Shown one piece after another: positions 6,234-13,680 of a stretch of 17,273 nt of DNA; position 1 is the stretch's first letter; every line of letters begins with the position of its first letter. The notes below the pieces were generated by a model. That model was not told the origin of the DNA and ran no database searches. It saw nothing but the letters and a program-made list of their open reading frames with translations. The position numbers were made by a program, and so were the translations under genes. The DNA comes from JBBSDV01 sp038240335 (GTDB lineage: Bacteria > Chloroflexota > Dehalococcoidia > DSTF01 > JACRBR01): assembly GCA_038240335.1 (NCBI GenBank), contig JBBSDV010000047.1, positions 1 through 17,273 on the forward strand, in the 5' to 3' direction.

Positions 6234-7753
6234 TGCTGTACGGAGAAACGCGGCCAATTAGCGGCGATGCAGACTCGACTCCCATACTGTTCGGCCTGGT
6301 CGCGGTCATTGCGATTCTGTTCGCGGTGGCACTGGCCATGGTCAATGCCACCGTACTGCTCTACGCGATTGGCGGGACCGCTGTCATGGTGTTGGCGCTA
6401 GTACGGCCGCGGATGGCTCTCTACATACTGCTGTCGTTCGCCATGCTCTCCGAGGTGCATCTCTCGAACCCGAACCGGGCGACGGGAGTGTTGCTCTTTT
6501 CGACATTGAGTAGCTTCGGGATCAGCCTGACGCCGGCGGAACTGGTGATGTTGTTCGCATCGCTCGGGTTGGCGATCCGACTGGTGTTCGACGACGACGT
6601 GCACGTTCGCCCGGGGACACTGGCGCTGCCGCTCTCGCTCTTCACGCTTGCGGCGCTCGTTGGCATTGGCGTGGGGCTGGCGCGGGGCGCCGACATGCTG
6701 GTGATGCGCGCGGAAACGCGTGGCCTCTTTTATCTGCCCGTGATCTACCTGCTGATCACGCACTTCATGACGACGCGCAAGCATGTCGAGACGCTGATGT
6801 GGCTGTTTGTGATCACGGCGAACCTCATGGCGCTCGAGAACGTGTACCGCTGGTGGTTCTACGTGCGCGGCGGTTACGACCTGCAGATTTCGCCGAACCT
6901 CGCCTTCTCGCACGAGAGCGCGTTGTTCATTGCGGCGGCGATACTGCTGCTGATCGCGCGGTTCGCCTGGTCGAACAACCTGGCGCGTGAATGGAAGAGC
7001 ATCGGCCTGCTGATCATTCCGACCATCGCGCTGCTCGTGATGAAGCGGCGGGCGGGCGTTGTTGCACTCGATGTTGGGCTCGTGGTGCTGTGCCTCGTGC
7101 TGCTGCGGCAGAACTTCCGGATGTTCTTGATCGTCGTACCGGTCGCCGCCGTGTTCATCGGCCTGCTGCTCGCCGTGACATGGAACGCGCCGGGCGGAAG
7201 CGGGACGTTCGCGCGATCCTTCCGTTCGGCGACGGGCGATCAGACGGTGTCGGAACGGGATCAGTCGTCCGACGACTACCGCAAGCAAGAAGGCGAGAAT
7301 ATTCGGCTCAACATCCAGGCGGATCCGATCGTCGGCATTGGGTTCGGACGCGTATACAGGTTCTATGTGCCGGTCGCCGACCTCAGCTCCTGGGAGCTGT
7401 GGCGGTTCGTGCCGCACAACTCCATCATGTGGTTCTGGATGAAGGCGGGCATTCTCGGGTTCGTCACTATGGCGACGTTGTTCGCCGTTGCGATCGCCAA
7501 ATCGATGCAGTTGCTGCGTCCCGGCAGGAAGGACGCGATGACACCATATGCGTTCTCGATGGCGGCGTTCGTGATCATGTTCGTCGTGTATTCGTGGGTC
7601 GACCTCGGCCTCGTGACGCCACGGACGATGGTTTGGTTCGGCATCGTGCTCGGAACGATCGGGGCGCTCCATTACGTCAGTCCTCCGGATGAGGACGTCA
7701 CCGCCGCGGCTCCGCGCGCCGTGGCGCCGGCGATTACAGGCGGTCGGTCGTGA
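6233..7753 (+). CDS. Wzy / O-antigen ligase-like polysaccharide polymerase
   Basis: A 506-residue multi-pass membrane protein, with hydrophobic segments from about residue 17 to the C-terminus. It has the large hydrophilic loop (about 325-395) and the following HNSIMWFWMKAGILGF motif (His395) typical of the O-antigen ligase/polymerase (Wzy_C) superfamily. It probably polymerises lipid-linked repeat units on the outer face of the membrane. ATG 6233 is preferred: upstream in-frame codons would overlap the CpsD-like gene and the small membrane protein, and ATG 6233 overlaps the small protein's stop by one base. The 3' end overlaps the acyltransferase start by 4 nt (GTGA). A ligase role cannot be excluded, but the neighbouring chain-length protein favours polymerase. 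Confidence 0.85.
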   Translation: MLYGETRPISGDADSTPILFGLVAVIAILFAVALAMVNATVLLYAIGGTAVMVLALVRPRMALYILLSFAMLSEVHLSNPNRATGVLLFSTLSSFGISLTPAELVMLFASLGLAIRLVFDDDVHVRPGTLALPLSLFTLAALVGIGVGLARGADMLVMRAETRGLFYLPVIYLLITHFMTTRKHVETLMWLFVITANLMALENVYRWWFYVRGGYDLQISPNLAFSHESALFIAAAILLLIARFAWSNNLAREWKSIGLLIIPTIALLVMKRRAGVVALDVGLVVLCLVLLRQNFRMFLIVVPVAAVFIGLLLAVTWNAPGGSGTFARSFRSATGDQTVSERDQSSDDYRKQEGENIRLNIQADPIVGIGFGRVYRFYVPVADLSSWELWRFVPHNSIMWFWMKAGILGFVTMATLFAVAIAKSMQLLRPGRKDAMTPYAFSMAAFVIMFVVYSWVDLGLVTPRTMVWFGIVLGTIGALHYVSPPDEDVTAAAPRAVAPAITGGRS

Positions 7754-8337
7754 TTCGAGCGATGGACGAAGCTGCGCCGATGCGCGAGACGACGAACGGC
7801 AGCCGCGTGCTGCGCGCACTACGCTCGAGGCAGATCCTGCTCGCGCTCCTCCGAGCCAAGATCGCGCTGCGCAAGTGCGATTCTGCGCCGTGGGGCATTC
7901 GCGTAACCGGCCGCGTGACGATCGAAAACTACGGCGGCCTGACGATCGGGGAGCGGGTGCGGATCCACGGCAACACTGTGCCGGTCGAGATCGTGGCGTG
8001 GGACGGGCCGATCAGCATCGGCGACGGCACCTTCATCAACTACGGCGCTTCGATCTCGGCGCACGCGGGCGTAAGCATCGGCCGGAACTGCCTGATTGGC
8101 AACTACGCGCTGATCATGGATAGCGACTACCACGACCTGCACGACCGCACGCTGCCCGGCGCGTGCAGCCCGATCGTGATCGAAGACAACGTCTGGATCG
8201 GCGCACGCGCGATCGTGTTGAAGGGCGTTCACATCGGCGAAGGGGCGGTCGTGGCGGCGGGCGCGCTCGTGACGAGCGATGTGCCGGCACGAACGGTTGT
8301 CGGCAACTCGCCGGCGCAGGTGCTTCGCCACCTATGA
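7750..8337 (+). CDS. Hexapeptide-repeat O-acyltransferase (WcaF/NodL-like)
   Basis: A 195-residue left-handed beta-helix acyltransferase. Imperfect hexapeptide repeats run from about residue 55 to 187 (for example ISIGDG, VSIGRN, CLIGNY, IVIEDN, VWIGAR, VHIGEG, AVVAAG). The likely catalytic histidine is His128 in DSDYHDLHD, as in xenobiotic/maltose-type acetyltransferases, and the end GNSPAQVLR resembles the common 'GxPAkviR' tail. It probably transfers an acetyl group from acetyl-CoA to a sugar hydroxyl of the repeat unit in the cytoplasm. GTG 7750 overlaps the polymerase stop by 4 nt; ATG 7762 or 7780 are alternative starts. The stop overlaps the next ATG by 4 nt (ATGA). The true acceptor is unknown. 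Confidence 0.88.
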   Translation: MIRAMDEAAPMRETTNGSRVLRALRSRQILLALLRAKIALRKCDSAPWGIRVTGRVTIENYGGLTIGERVRIHGNTVPVEIVAWDGPISIGDGTFINYGASISAHAGVSIGRNCLIGNYALIMDSDYHDLHDRTLPGACSPIVIEDNVWIGARAIVLKGVHIGEGAVVAAGALVTSDVPARTVVGNSPAQVLRHL

Positions 8338-9353
8338 TCCCGGTGGTCAGCATTGTCATTCCCACGTACAACCGCGCACGCTATCTCGCGCGTGTGCTGA
8401 CGTCGCTCAAGGAGCAAGACACCAGCGCCGGCACGTTTGAGGTGGTCGTGACGGACGACGGCTCAACGGACGACACCGCGTCCGTTCTTGGGCGCGATTA
8501 TGGCTACCCGCTGGTGTGCATTACGCAGCCGAACGCCGGGCCTGCTGCCGCGCGGAACGCCGCAGTCGAGCGCGCCGCGGCAGAGCTCGTGGTCTTCATT
8601 GACGACGACGTTATTCCTGCGCGCGACCTGGTGAGACGGCACGTCGAGGCGCAGCGGGCGGCGCCGGGCGTGATCATCGGACGCATGTTGATGCCGGACA
8701 ACGCGGAACAGCCAGTATGGGCAGAGTGGGAGGGCCGCACCGTCACGCGGCAGTACGACCAGATGGCGGCCGGCATCTTCGTGCCGACGCCGAGACAGTT
8801 CTACACCGCGAACGCATCGGTGCGGCGCGAGGACCTGATACGGGCAGGGCTGTTCGATACGACCTTTCGGCGGGCCGAGGACGTCGAGTTGGGGTACCGG
8901 CTTAGTGATCTTGGCCTGCCGTTCCGCTTTGTGCAGGAAGCGATCGTCACGCACGACACTCCGCGGACGCTCGAGGGGTGGATGCGCATGGCGGAGCAGT
9001 ACGGGCACTACGACATCGTGATGTGGCGGGAGCGCGGCCGGACGCAAATTCTGGGCAACATCGCCGAGGAATTCCACCTGTATCGCAAGCGCGCGCTGCA
9101 ACTAGCCGCGCGGATCGCCGTCGGCCGGCCGGCCGCGATGCTGGCTGCACGCTTTCTCGGCCGCGGGCTAATCCGGGGGTTGGACGCAGTGGGACTCCGG
9201 AAGGCAGCGCTCGCGGCATGCAGCCTGACGTTCAACCTCATGTATCTCAATGCCGTCTGCTCGGCGCTCGGCGGCCGTACGGAGTTCTGGGGAGCAATGC
9301 AGCGCGAGATGGCGATGCTCGACCTTTCGCCGGAAGCCGGGGCGGGGCAATGA
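8334..9353 (+). CDS. Family 2 glycosyltransferase (GT-A fold)
   Basis: A 339-residue inverting GT2 enzyme that would add one sugar to the lipid-linked repeat unit at the cytoplasmic membrane face. It shows VSIVIPTYNR (5-14), the nucleotide-binding TDDGSTDDT (40-48), the metal-binding FIDDD (88-92), and the acceptor/catalytic EDVELGYRL (182-190). After about residue 230 there is an Arg-rich, partly hydrophobic tail likely to contact the membrane. ATG 8334 overlaps the acyltransferase stop (ATGA); longer in-frame extensions upstream would lie inside the acyltransferase gene and are rejected. The donor sugar cannot be predicted. Confidence 0.92.
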   Translation: MIPVVSIVIPTYNRARYLARVLTSLKEQDTSAGTFEVVVTDDGSTDDTASVLGRDYGYPLVCITQPNAGPAAARNAAVERAAAELVVFIDDDVIPARDLVRRHVEAQRAAPGVIIGRMLMPDNAEQPVWAEWEGRTVTRQYDQMAAGIFVPTPRQFYTANASVRREDLIRAGLFDTTFRRAEDVELGYRLSDLGLPFRFVQEAIVTHDTPRTLEGWMRMAEQYGHYDIVMWRERGRTQILGNIAEEFHLYRKRALQLAARIAVGRPAAMLAARFLGRGLIRGLDAVGLRKAALAACSLTFNLMYLNAVCSALGGRTEFWGAMQREMAMLDLSPEAGAGQ

Positions 9354-9372
9354 TCGGCACGAGCAGAAGCAT

Positions 9373-10182
9373 ATGAGTGCTGGTTCGAGCGTCAAGCGAC
9401 TCGTGAAGGCGAGCGGGCTGAGACGAAAGCACCTCGCCTCGCTGCGGATGTGCTGCGAGCGCTCAATCGTCGCCGCGCTGCCGCATCGAGGCGACGGACC
9501 GAAGTCGCGGATCCTCTGTTATCACTCGGTCGGCACGCCCGAGTGGGGCGTGAACGACGTGGCGCCGACGCGCTTTCAGCGACAGATAGAGCTTGCCCTC
9601 GCGGAGGGCTATCGCTTCGTGCCGGCCAGCGAGCTCGGTCGCGAGCCCGCTGGTGCCGGAAAGCGACTGGCGATCACGTTCGACGACGGGCTTCGGAGTG
9701 TGATGACGAATGCGGCACCCATCCTGGGCTCGTTCGGCATCCCCTGGACGCTATTCGTGGTCAGCGGCTGGGCGGATGGCGAGCACAGCTTCGGCGATGG
9801 GCTGATGATGGGCTGGCGCGAGATCGAAGACGCGGCCCGGGCCGGTGCGACGATCGGCAGTCATTCCGTCACGCACCCCAACTTCGGACTGCTGGAGGCC
9901 GACGTCGCGGCGCACGAGCTCGGCGTGTCGCGTAGGACGATTCGCGACCGGATCGGCATAGATACGAGAGAATTCGCGATCCCGTTTGGGCAATCGAAGA
10001 ATTGGACCGCATCGGCCGCCGTCGCGGCGACAGACGCTGGGTATGACACGGTCTATGCGCAGTCGGACCGCCGGCGCGCCGCCGGAACGGTGGCACGCAC
10101 ATTCATCACGCGCTTCGACGGAGACCGCATCTTCCGCTCAACTCTGGCGGGCGCCTTCGACTCGTGGGAGGAATGGGTGTGA
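9373..10182 (+). CDS. NodB-type polysaccharide deacetylase, apparently cytoplasmic
   Basis: A 269-residue carbohydrate esterase family 4 (NodB) protein. The metal/catalytic motif ITFDDG (101-106, Asp104/Asp105) and the metal-binding His pair in SHSVTHP (His164, His168) are intact. The third motif reads FAIPFG where many members have an RxPY form. An upstream ILCYHSV (47-53) is typical of this group. The N-terminus is basic and polar with no signal peptide or membrane segment, so it probably acts inside the cell, as NodB does, removing N-acetyl groups from precursors or lipid-linked sugars. ATG 9373 is the first sensible start, 19 nt after the GT2 stop; the upstream extension runs inside the GT2 gene. 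Confidence 0.87.
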   Translation: MSAGSSVKRLVKASGLRRKHLASLRMCCERSIVAALPHRGDGPKSRILCYHSVGTPEWGVNDVAPTRFQRQIELALAEGYRFVPASELGREPAGAGKRLAITFDDGLRSVMTNAAPILGSFGIPWTLFVVSGWADGEHSFGDGLMMGWREIEDAARAGATIGSHSVTHPNFGLLEADVAAHELGVSRRTIRDRIGIDTREFAIPFGQSKNWTASAAVAATDAGYDTVYAQSDRRRAAGTVARTFITRFDGDRIFRSTLAGAFDSWEEWV

Positions 10183-10354
10183 GTGGGAAGTGCGAGGCGG
10201 GACGTGAGACGCGGGGCCGAGGTTGAATCGGCTATACGGCGCAAAGAGCTGGTGGACGCGGGACGAATATCCGAGGAGAGACGTCGGGCCCAGGCTGGGC
10301 GTAACAGCAGCGACGATGGCGCGTTTTCCTTCTCGACCGGGCTAGAGTGGCCGG

Positions 10355-10384
10355 TTAACCGAGCCTCAACAGGCGCGGGATACT
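10355..10384 (+). promoter_or_regulatory. Possible weak promoter before the sugar-nucleotide genes
   Basis: TTAACC (10355-10360) and GATACT (10379-10384), 18 nt apart, each match four of six consensus bases. The -35 element sits inside the perfect 10-bp palindrome CGGTTAACCG (10352-10361), which could be an operator. The 244-bp gap (10183-10426) between the deacetylase and the dehydrogenase is the largest break within the biosynthetic genes and otherwise shows no convincing gene. Tentative. Confidence 0.25.
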
Positions 10385-10426
10385 CTCGAATCGTATTACC
10401 ACGCTTCGGTTTGGTGGGAGGGCCCC

Positions 10427-11485
10427 TTGACGACAATCGCATCGCGTGCGGCAACACCGCGGAAGACGGGCGGCCCGATCGGTGTCGCGATCGTCGGCTG
10501 CGGATACTGGGGGCCTAACCTCATCCGCAATTTTTTCGACACACCTGACTGTACGGTTGTGGCTGCGTGCGACATGTCGGAGGCGCGGCTCGAGCCGATT
10601 CAGCGCCGCCATCCCAGCTTGCGGCCCCTGACTTCATTCGACGATGTGCTCTCGGACCCAACAATCGATGCCGTAGCGATCGCGACGCCGGTACACACAC
10701 ATTTTCCGCTCGCGAAGAAGGCGCTTGAAGCCGGCAAGCACGTTCTCGTCGAAAAGCCGATGACGACGTCGCCTGCGGAGGCGCAGGAGCTGGTCGACCT
10801 TGCCGAGAGCAAGAGGCTGATCTTGATGGTCGACCACACCTTCGTCTACACGGGCGCGGTGCGGCGGATCAAGCAGCTGATCGACAGCGGCGAGCTCGGC
10901 AGCATGTACTATTACGACTCGGTGCGCGTGAACCTGGGCCTGATTCAGCACGATGTGAGCGTGATCTGGGATCTCGCGGCGCATGATCTGGCGATCATGG
11001 ATCACCTGATCGAGCAGCGTCCGAGGGCGATCAGCGCCGTATCGGCGACGCACTTTCCCGGTGGGATGGCCGACGTCGCATACCTTACCGTGCAGTTCGA
11101 GCGTGACCTGATCGCGCATTTCCACGTCAACTGGCTCTCGCCCGTGAAGGTGCGGCAGGTGCTAATTGGCGGCGACCGGCGGATGGTGCTGTACGACGAC
11201 ATCGAATCGACCGAAAAGGTCAAGGTGTACGACCGCGGCGTGCGTTGGAACGACGACCCGCTCGAGGCGCGGCGCGAGACGCTGGTGGCGTACCGGCTGG
11301 GCGACATGTTCGCGCCGGTGCTGGATCAGACGGAAGCCCTGCGCAACGAGTGCGCGCACTTCATCGAGTCGATTCGCAGCGGCGAAGCGCCGGCGACGGA
11401 CGGGCACGCGGGGCTGCGGACGGTGACGATGCTGGCCGCTGCAGAGCGCTCGCTGCTCAACGGCGGCGCGTTCGAGAAGCTGTAG
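10427..11485 (+). CDS. Gfo/Idh/MocA-family sugar dehydrogenase
   Basis: A 352-residue NAD(P)-dependent oxidoreductase. A Rossmann domain opens with VAIVGCGYWGPNL (20-32); the family signature EKP (109-111) follows KHVLV, and WDLAAHDLAIMDHL (181-194) carries the conserved catalytic-site His186. Start TTG 10427 has GGGAGG (10416-10421) 5 nt upstream and no better alternative. The next gene, a DegT aminotransferase, begins on the base after its stop. Such a pair is known from WbpB/WbpE and WlbA/WlbC, where a UDP-sugar acid is oxidised at C3 and then aminated. That makes a 3-keto UDP-sugar product plausible here, but no UDP-sugar 6-dehydrogenase (WbpA) is visible and the substrate is not proved. 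Confidence 0.87.
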   Translation: MTTIASRAATPRKTGGPIGVAIVGCGYWGPNLIRNFFDTPDCTVVAACDMSEARLEPIQRRHPSLRPLTSFDDVLSDPTIDAVAIATPVHTHFPLAKKALEAGKHVLVEKPMTTSPAEAQELVDLAESKRLILMVDHTFVYTGAVRRIKQLIDSGELGSMYYYDSVRVNLGLIQHDVSVIWDLAAHDLAIMDHLIEQRPRAISAVSATHFPGGMADVAYLTVQFERDLIAHFHVNWLSPVKVRQVLIGGDRRMVLYDDIESTEKVKVYDRGVRWNDDPLEARRETLVAYRLGDMFAPVLDQTEALRNECAHFIESIRSGEAPATDGHAGLRTVTMLAAAERSLLNGGAFEKL

Positions 11486-12616
11486 ATGACCGCACTGACC
11501 GTCCCCTTCCTCGACATGGGCGCGCGCCTGCGGCCGATCCGAGATGAACTCGTTGCGGCGTGCGCGCGGATCATCGACAGCGGCGTCTTCGTGATGGGAC
11601 CAGAAGCCGTCGCCCTCGAGGAGGAGTTCGCGCGCTTCTGTGGCCTCGAGCACGCGATCGCTGTATCGAACGGGACAGCGGCACTGCAATTGGCGCTGCT
11701 GGCGAAGAATATCGGCGCGGGCGACGAAGTGATCACGGTGTCGAATACGTTCATCGCGACCGTGGAGGCGATCAGCGCCGTCGGCGCGACACCGGTGCTC
11801 ATTGATGTCGAACCAGGCACGTACCTGATGGACGCGTCGTTGCTCGAAGCCGCGATTACGAGCAGAACGAAGGCGATCATTCCGGTGCACCTGTACGGAC
11901 TGACCTGCGACATGGATGCGATCAACGCAATCGCGCGGCGCCACAAGCTGACGGTGATCGAGGACGCATGCCAGGCGCACGGCGCGGCGTACAACGGCAC
12001 GAAGAGCGGTGCGCTCGGAGACGTGGCGTGCTTCAGCTTCTACCCATCGAAGAACCTCGGCACGATCGGCGAGGGCGGCATGGTGGTCACGAACGATGCC
12101 GCGCTGGCGGCGCGCATCCGGTCGCTGCGCAGCCATGGCGAGGTGACGCGCTACTACCACAGCGAGCCCGGCTGGAACCTGCGGCTCGCCGAGATCCCCT
12201 GCGCGGCGGTGCGCATCGAGCTGCGAGAGCTCTCCGGTTGGAACGAGCGCCGACGGCACGTGGCCGCATGGTACTCGGACGCGCTTGCCGGTCTCGACGT
12301 GGCGTTGCCGCAGGAGCCAGCGGGCCGCGACCACGTGTATCACCTGTACGTCGTGCAAGTAGCGGCGCGTGACGCTGTGCGACCCGCGCTCGCCGATCTG
12401 GGTGTCGGGACGGGCGTCCACTATCCCGTGCCGGTGCATCAGCAAGCGGCATATCGAACGCTCGGGATGGGCGACGGCTCGCTTCCGATCACCGAGGCGA
12501 TGACGCCGCGACTGCTTTCGCTGCCGATGTTTCCGGAGATGACGCGCGGCCAGGTCGATCACGTCGCTGCGGCGCTGGCGAAGGCGATCGAGGCGACGCG
12601 TGAACTCGTTGCTTAG
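11486..12616 (+). CDS. DegT/DnrJ/EryC1/StrS sugar aminotransferase (first)
   Basis: A 376-residue PLP-dependent enzyme that aminates keto nucleotide-sugars, normally using glutamate. It begins with the family's VPFLDMGARL, then VSNGTAALQLAL (60-71), the PLP-ring aspartate Asp160 in IEDACQAHGA, and the Schiff-base lysine Lys189 in FSFYPSKNLGTIGEGG. A late VHYPVPVHQQ and LSLPMFPEMT are typical of the WbpE/FdtB-like branch. It starts immediately after the dehydrogenase stop (no gap), so the two are very likely co-translated and act in sequence. It is clearly different in sequence from the second aminotransferase at 13668. Confidence 0.92.
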   Translation: MTALTVPFLDMGARLRPIRDELVAACARIIDSGVFVMGPEAVALEEEFARFCGLEHAIAVSNGTAALQLALLAKNIGAGDEVITVSNTFIATVEAISAVGATPVLIDVEPGTYLMDASLLEAAITSRTKAIIPVHLYGLTCDMDAINAIARRHKLTVIEDACQAHGAAYNGTKSGALGDVACFSFYPSKNLGTIGEGGMVVTNDAALAARIRSLRSHGEVTRYYHSEPGWNLRLAEIPCAAVRIELRELSGWNERRRHVAAWYSDALAGLDVALPQEPAGRDHVYHLYVVQVAARDAVRPALADLGVGTGVHYPVPVHQQAAYRTLGMGDGSLPITEAMTPRLLSLPMFPEMTRGQVDHVAAALAKAIEATRELVA

Positions 12617-12681
12617 CGGCGCTTCGAGCAGATGGCGTAATAGCGTGCAGGCGTCGGCGTTGGATCGCCTGTAAGCGCCGC
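12616..12681 (+). repeat. Nested inverted repeats in the 95-bp gap after the first aminotransferase
   Basis: GCGGCGCTT (12616-12624) pairs perfectly with AAGCGCCGC (12673-12681). Inside, CAGGCG (12648-12653) pairs with CGCCTG (12666-12671) around a 12-nt loop, so the two right arms are almost contiguous. The structure begins on the last base of the aminotransferase stop codon and ends 30 nt before the epimerase ATG. No T-run follows, so it is not a standard terminator. It may be an RNA-processing or differential-expression element, or just GC-rich chance. Confidence 0.35.
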
Positions 12682-12711
12682 ATCGCGTCGAGCAACGGAC
12701 AGGATTATCTG

Positions 12712-13680
12712 ATGGCAGAACTCAAGGGCGCACGAATCTTCATCACCGGCGGCGCGGGTTTTATCGGCTCGCACATCGCCGACCAAGCGCTCGACGCAGG
12801 TGCTGCGAGCATCGTCGTCGTCGACGACTTTGTGCGCGGACGGCGCGAGAACCTCGCCCGGGCGATGGTCAGCGAGCGCGTCGAGGTGCACGAAGGCGAT
12901 ATTTGCGACGCCGACCTCGTCGATCGGCTAACGGAGGGCTGCGATATCGTCTTCCATCAGGCGGCACTACGGATCACGCAGTGCGCTGAGCAGCCCGTGC
13001 GCGCAATCAACGTCATGATCAACGGCACGCAGAACGTGCTCGAGGCGGCGCGTAAGCACGGCGTTCAGAAGGTTGTTGCGGCGAGCAGTGCATCGGTCTA
13101 CGGCGACCCGAGCTACTTGCCGATGGACGAGGCGCATCCGTTCAACAACCGAACACTCTATGGCGCGGCGAAGATCGCGAACGAGCAGATTTTGCGATCG
13201 TACGCAGAGATGTTCGGCATGCAGTACGTCATGTTCCGGTACTTCAACGCCTATGGACCGCGCATGGACATTTACGGTGTGTACACGGAGGTACTCGCCC
13301 GGTGGCTCGACAAGGTCGATGCCGGAGAGGCACCTGTGATCTTTGGCGATGGCACGCAGTCGATGGACCTTGTCTACGTCGGCGACATCGCGCGCGCGAA
13401 CATCCTCGGCGCACAGAGTGATGTGACGGACGAGGTGTTCAACGTCGGGTCGGCAACGGAGACGACGCTGCGGCAGCTGTGCGACATGGTGCTCGAGATC
13501 AACGGCCGCACCGACCTCGAGCCGCGGCACGAACCGGAGCGGAAAGTGAACCCGGTGCGTCGCCGTCTCGCATCGCTCGACAAGATCCACGCCGCCATGG
13601 GCTACAAGCCCGAGACAAGTCTGCGGGATGGATTACGGGCGGTGGTGGAGTGGCGGAAGGAGTCGCTGTGCGTGTCGTAG
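12712..13680 (+). CDS. NAD-dependent nucleotide-sugar epimerase/dehydratase (extended SDR)
   Basis: A 322-residue extended short-chain dehydrogenase. The NAD-binding GGAGFIGS (13-20), the acidic VVVDDF after strand 2, the serine segment AASSASVYG (123-131) and the catalytic Tyr150-xxx-Lys154 (YGAAK) are all present, as are FRYFNAYGPR and the late DLVYVGDIARA. The overall pattern is closest to UDP-glucose/UDP-GlcNAc 4-epimerase and related UDP-sugar enzymes; a dehydratase or 4-epimerase role cannot be separated by eye. It works in the cytoplasm on nucleotide sugars. The 95-bp gap upstream holds a nested inverted repeat. The gene overlaps the next aminotransferase by 13 nt. Confidence 0.88.
   Translation: MAELKGARIFITGGAGFIGSHIADQALDAGAASIVVVDDFVRGRRENLARAMVSERVEVHEGDICDADLVDRLTEGCDIVFHQAALRITQCAEQPVRAINVMINGTQNVLEAARKHGVQKVVAASSASVYGDPSYLPMDEAHPFNNRTLYGAAKIANEQILRSYAEMFGMQYVMFRYFNAYGPRMDIYGVYTEVLARWLDKVDAGEAPVIFGDGTQSMDLVYVGDIARANILGAQSDVTDEVFNVGSATETTLRQLCDMVLEINGRTDLEPRHEPERKVNPVRRRLASLDKIHAAMGYKPETSLRDGLRAVVEWRKESLCVS

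Noticed and set aside
6398..7819. 473-codon open frame on the minus strand across the polymerase gene
   Set aside because: His/Arg/Glu-rich, low in hydrophobic order, and antiparallel to a clear membrane polymerase; a high-GC shadow frame.
9350..9376. Eight-codon frame starting in an ATGA overlap after the GT2 gene
   Set aside because: Too short to support, and the deacetylase has its own start at 9373 in a different frame.
10183..10518. 111-codon plus-strand frame after the deacetylase
   Set aside because: Composition is Arg/Gly-rich with no motif, and it runs into the start of the dehydrogenase in another frame; treated as intergenic.
11162..12562. 466-codon open frame on the minus strand across the first aminotransferase
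   Set aside because: Arg/His-rich shadow of a gene with unmistakable PLP-enzyme motifs on the plus strand.
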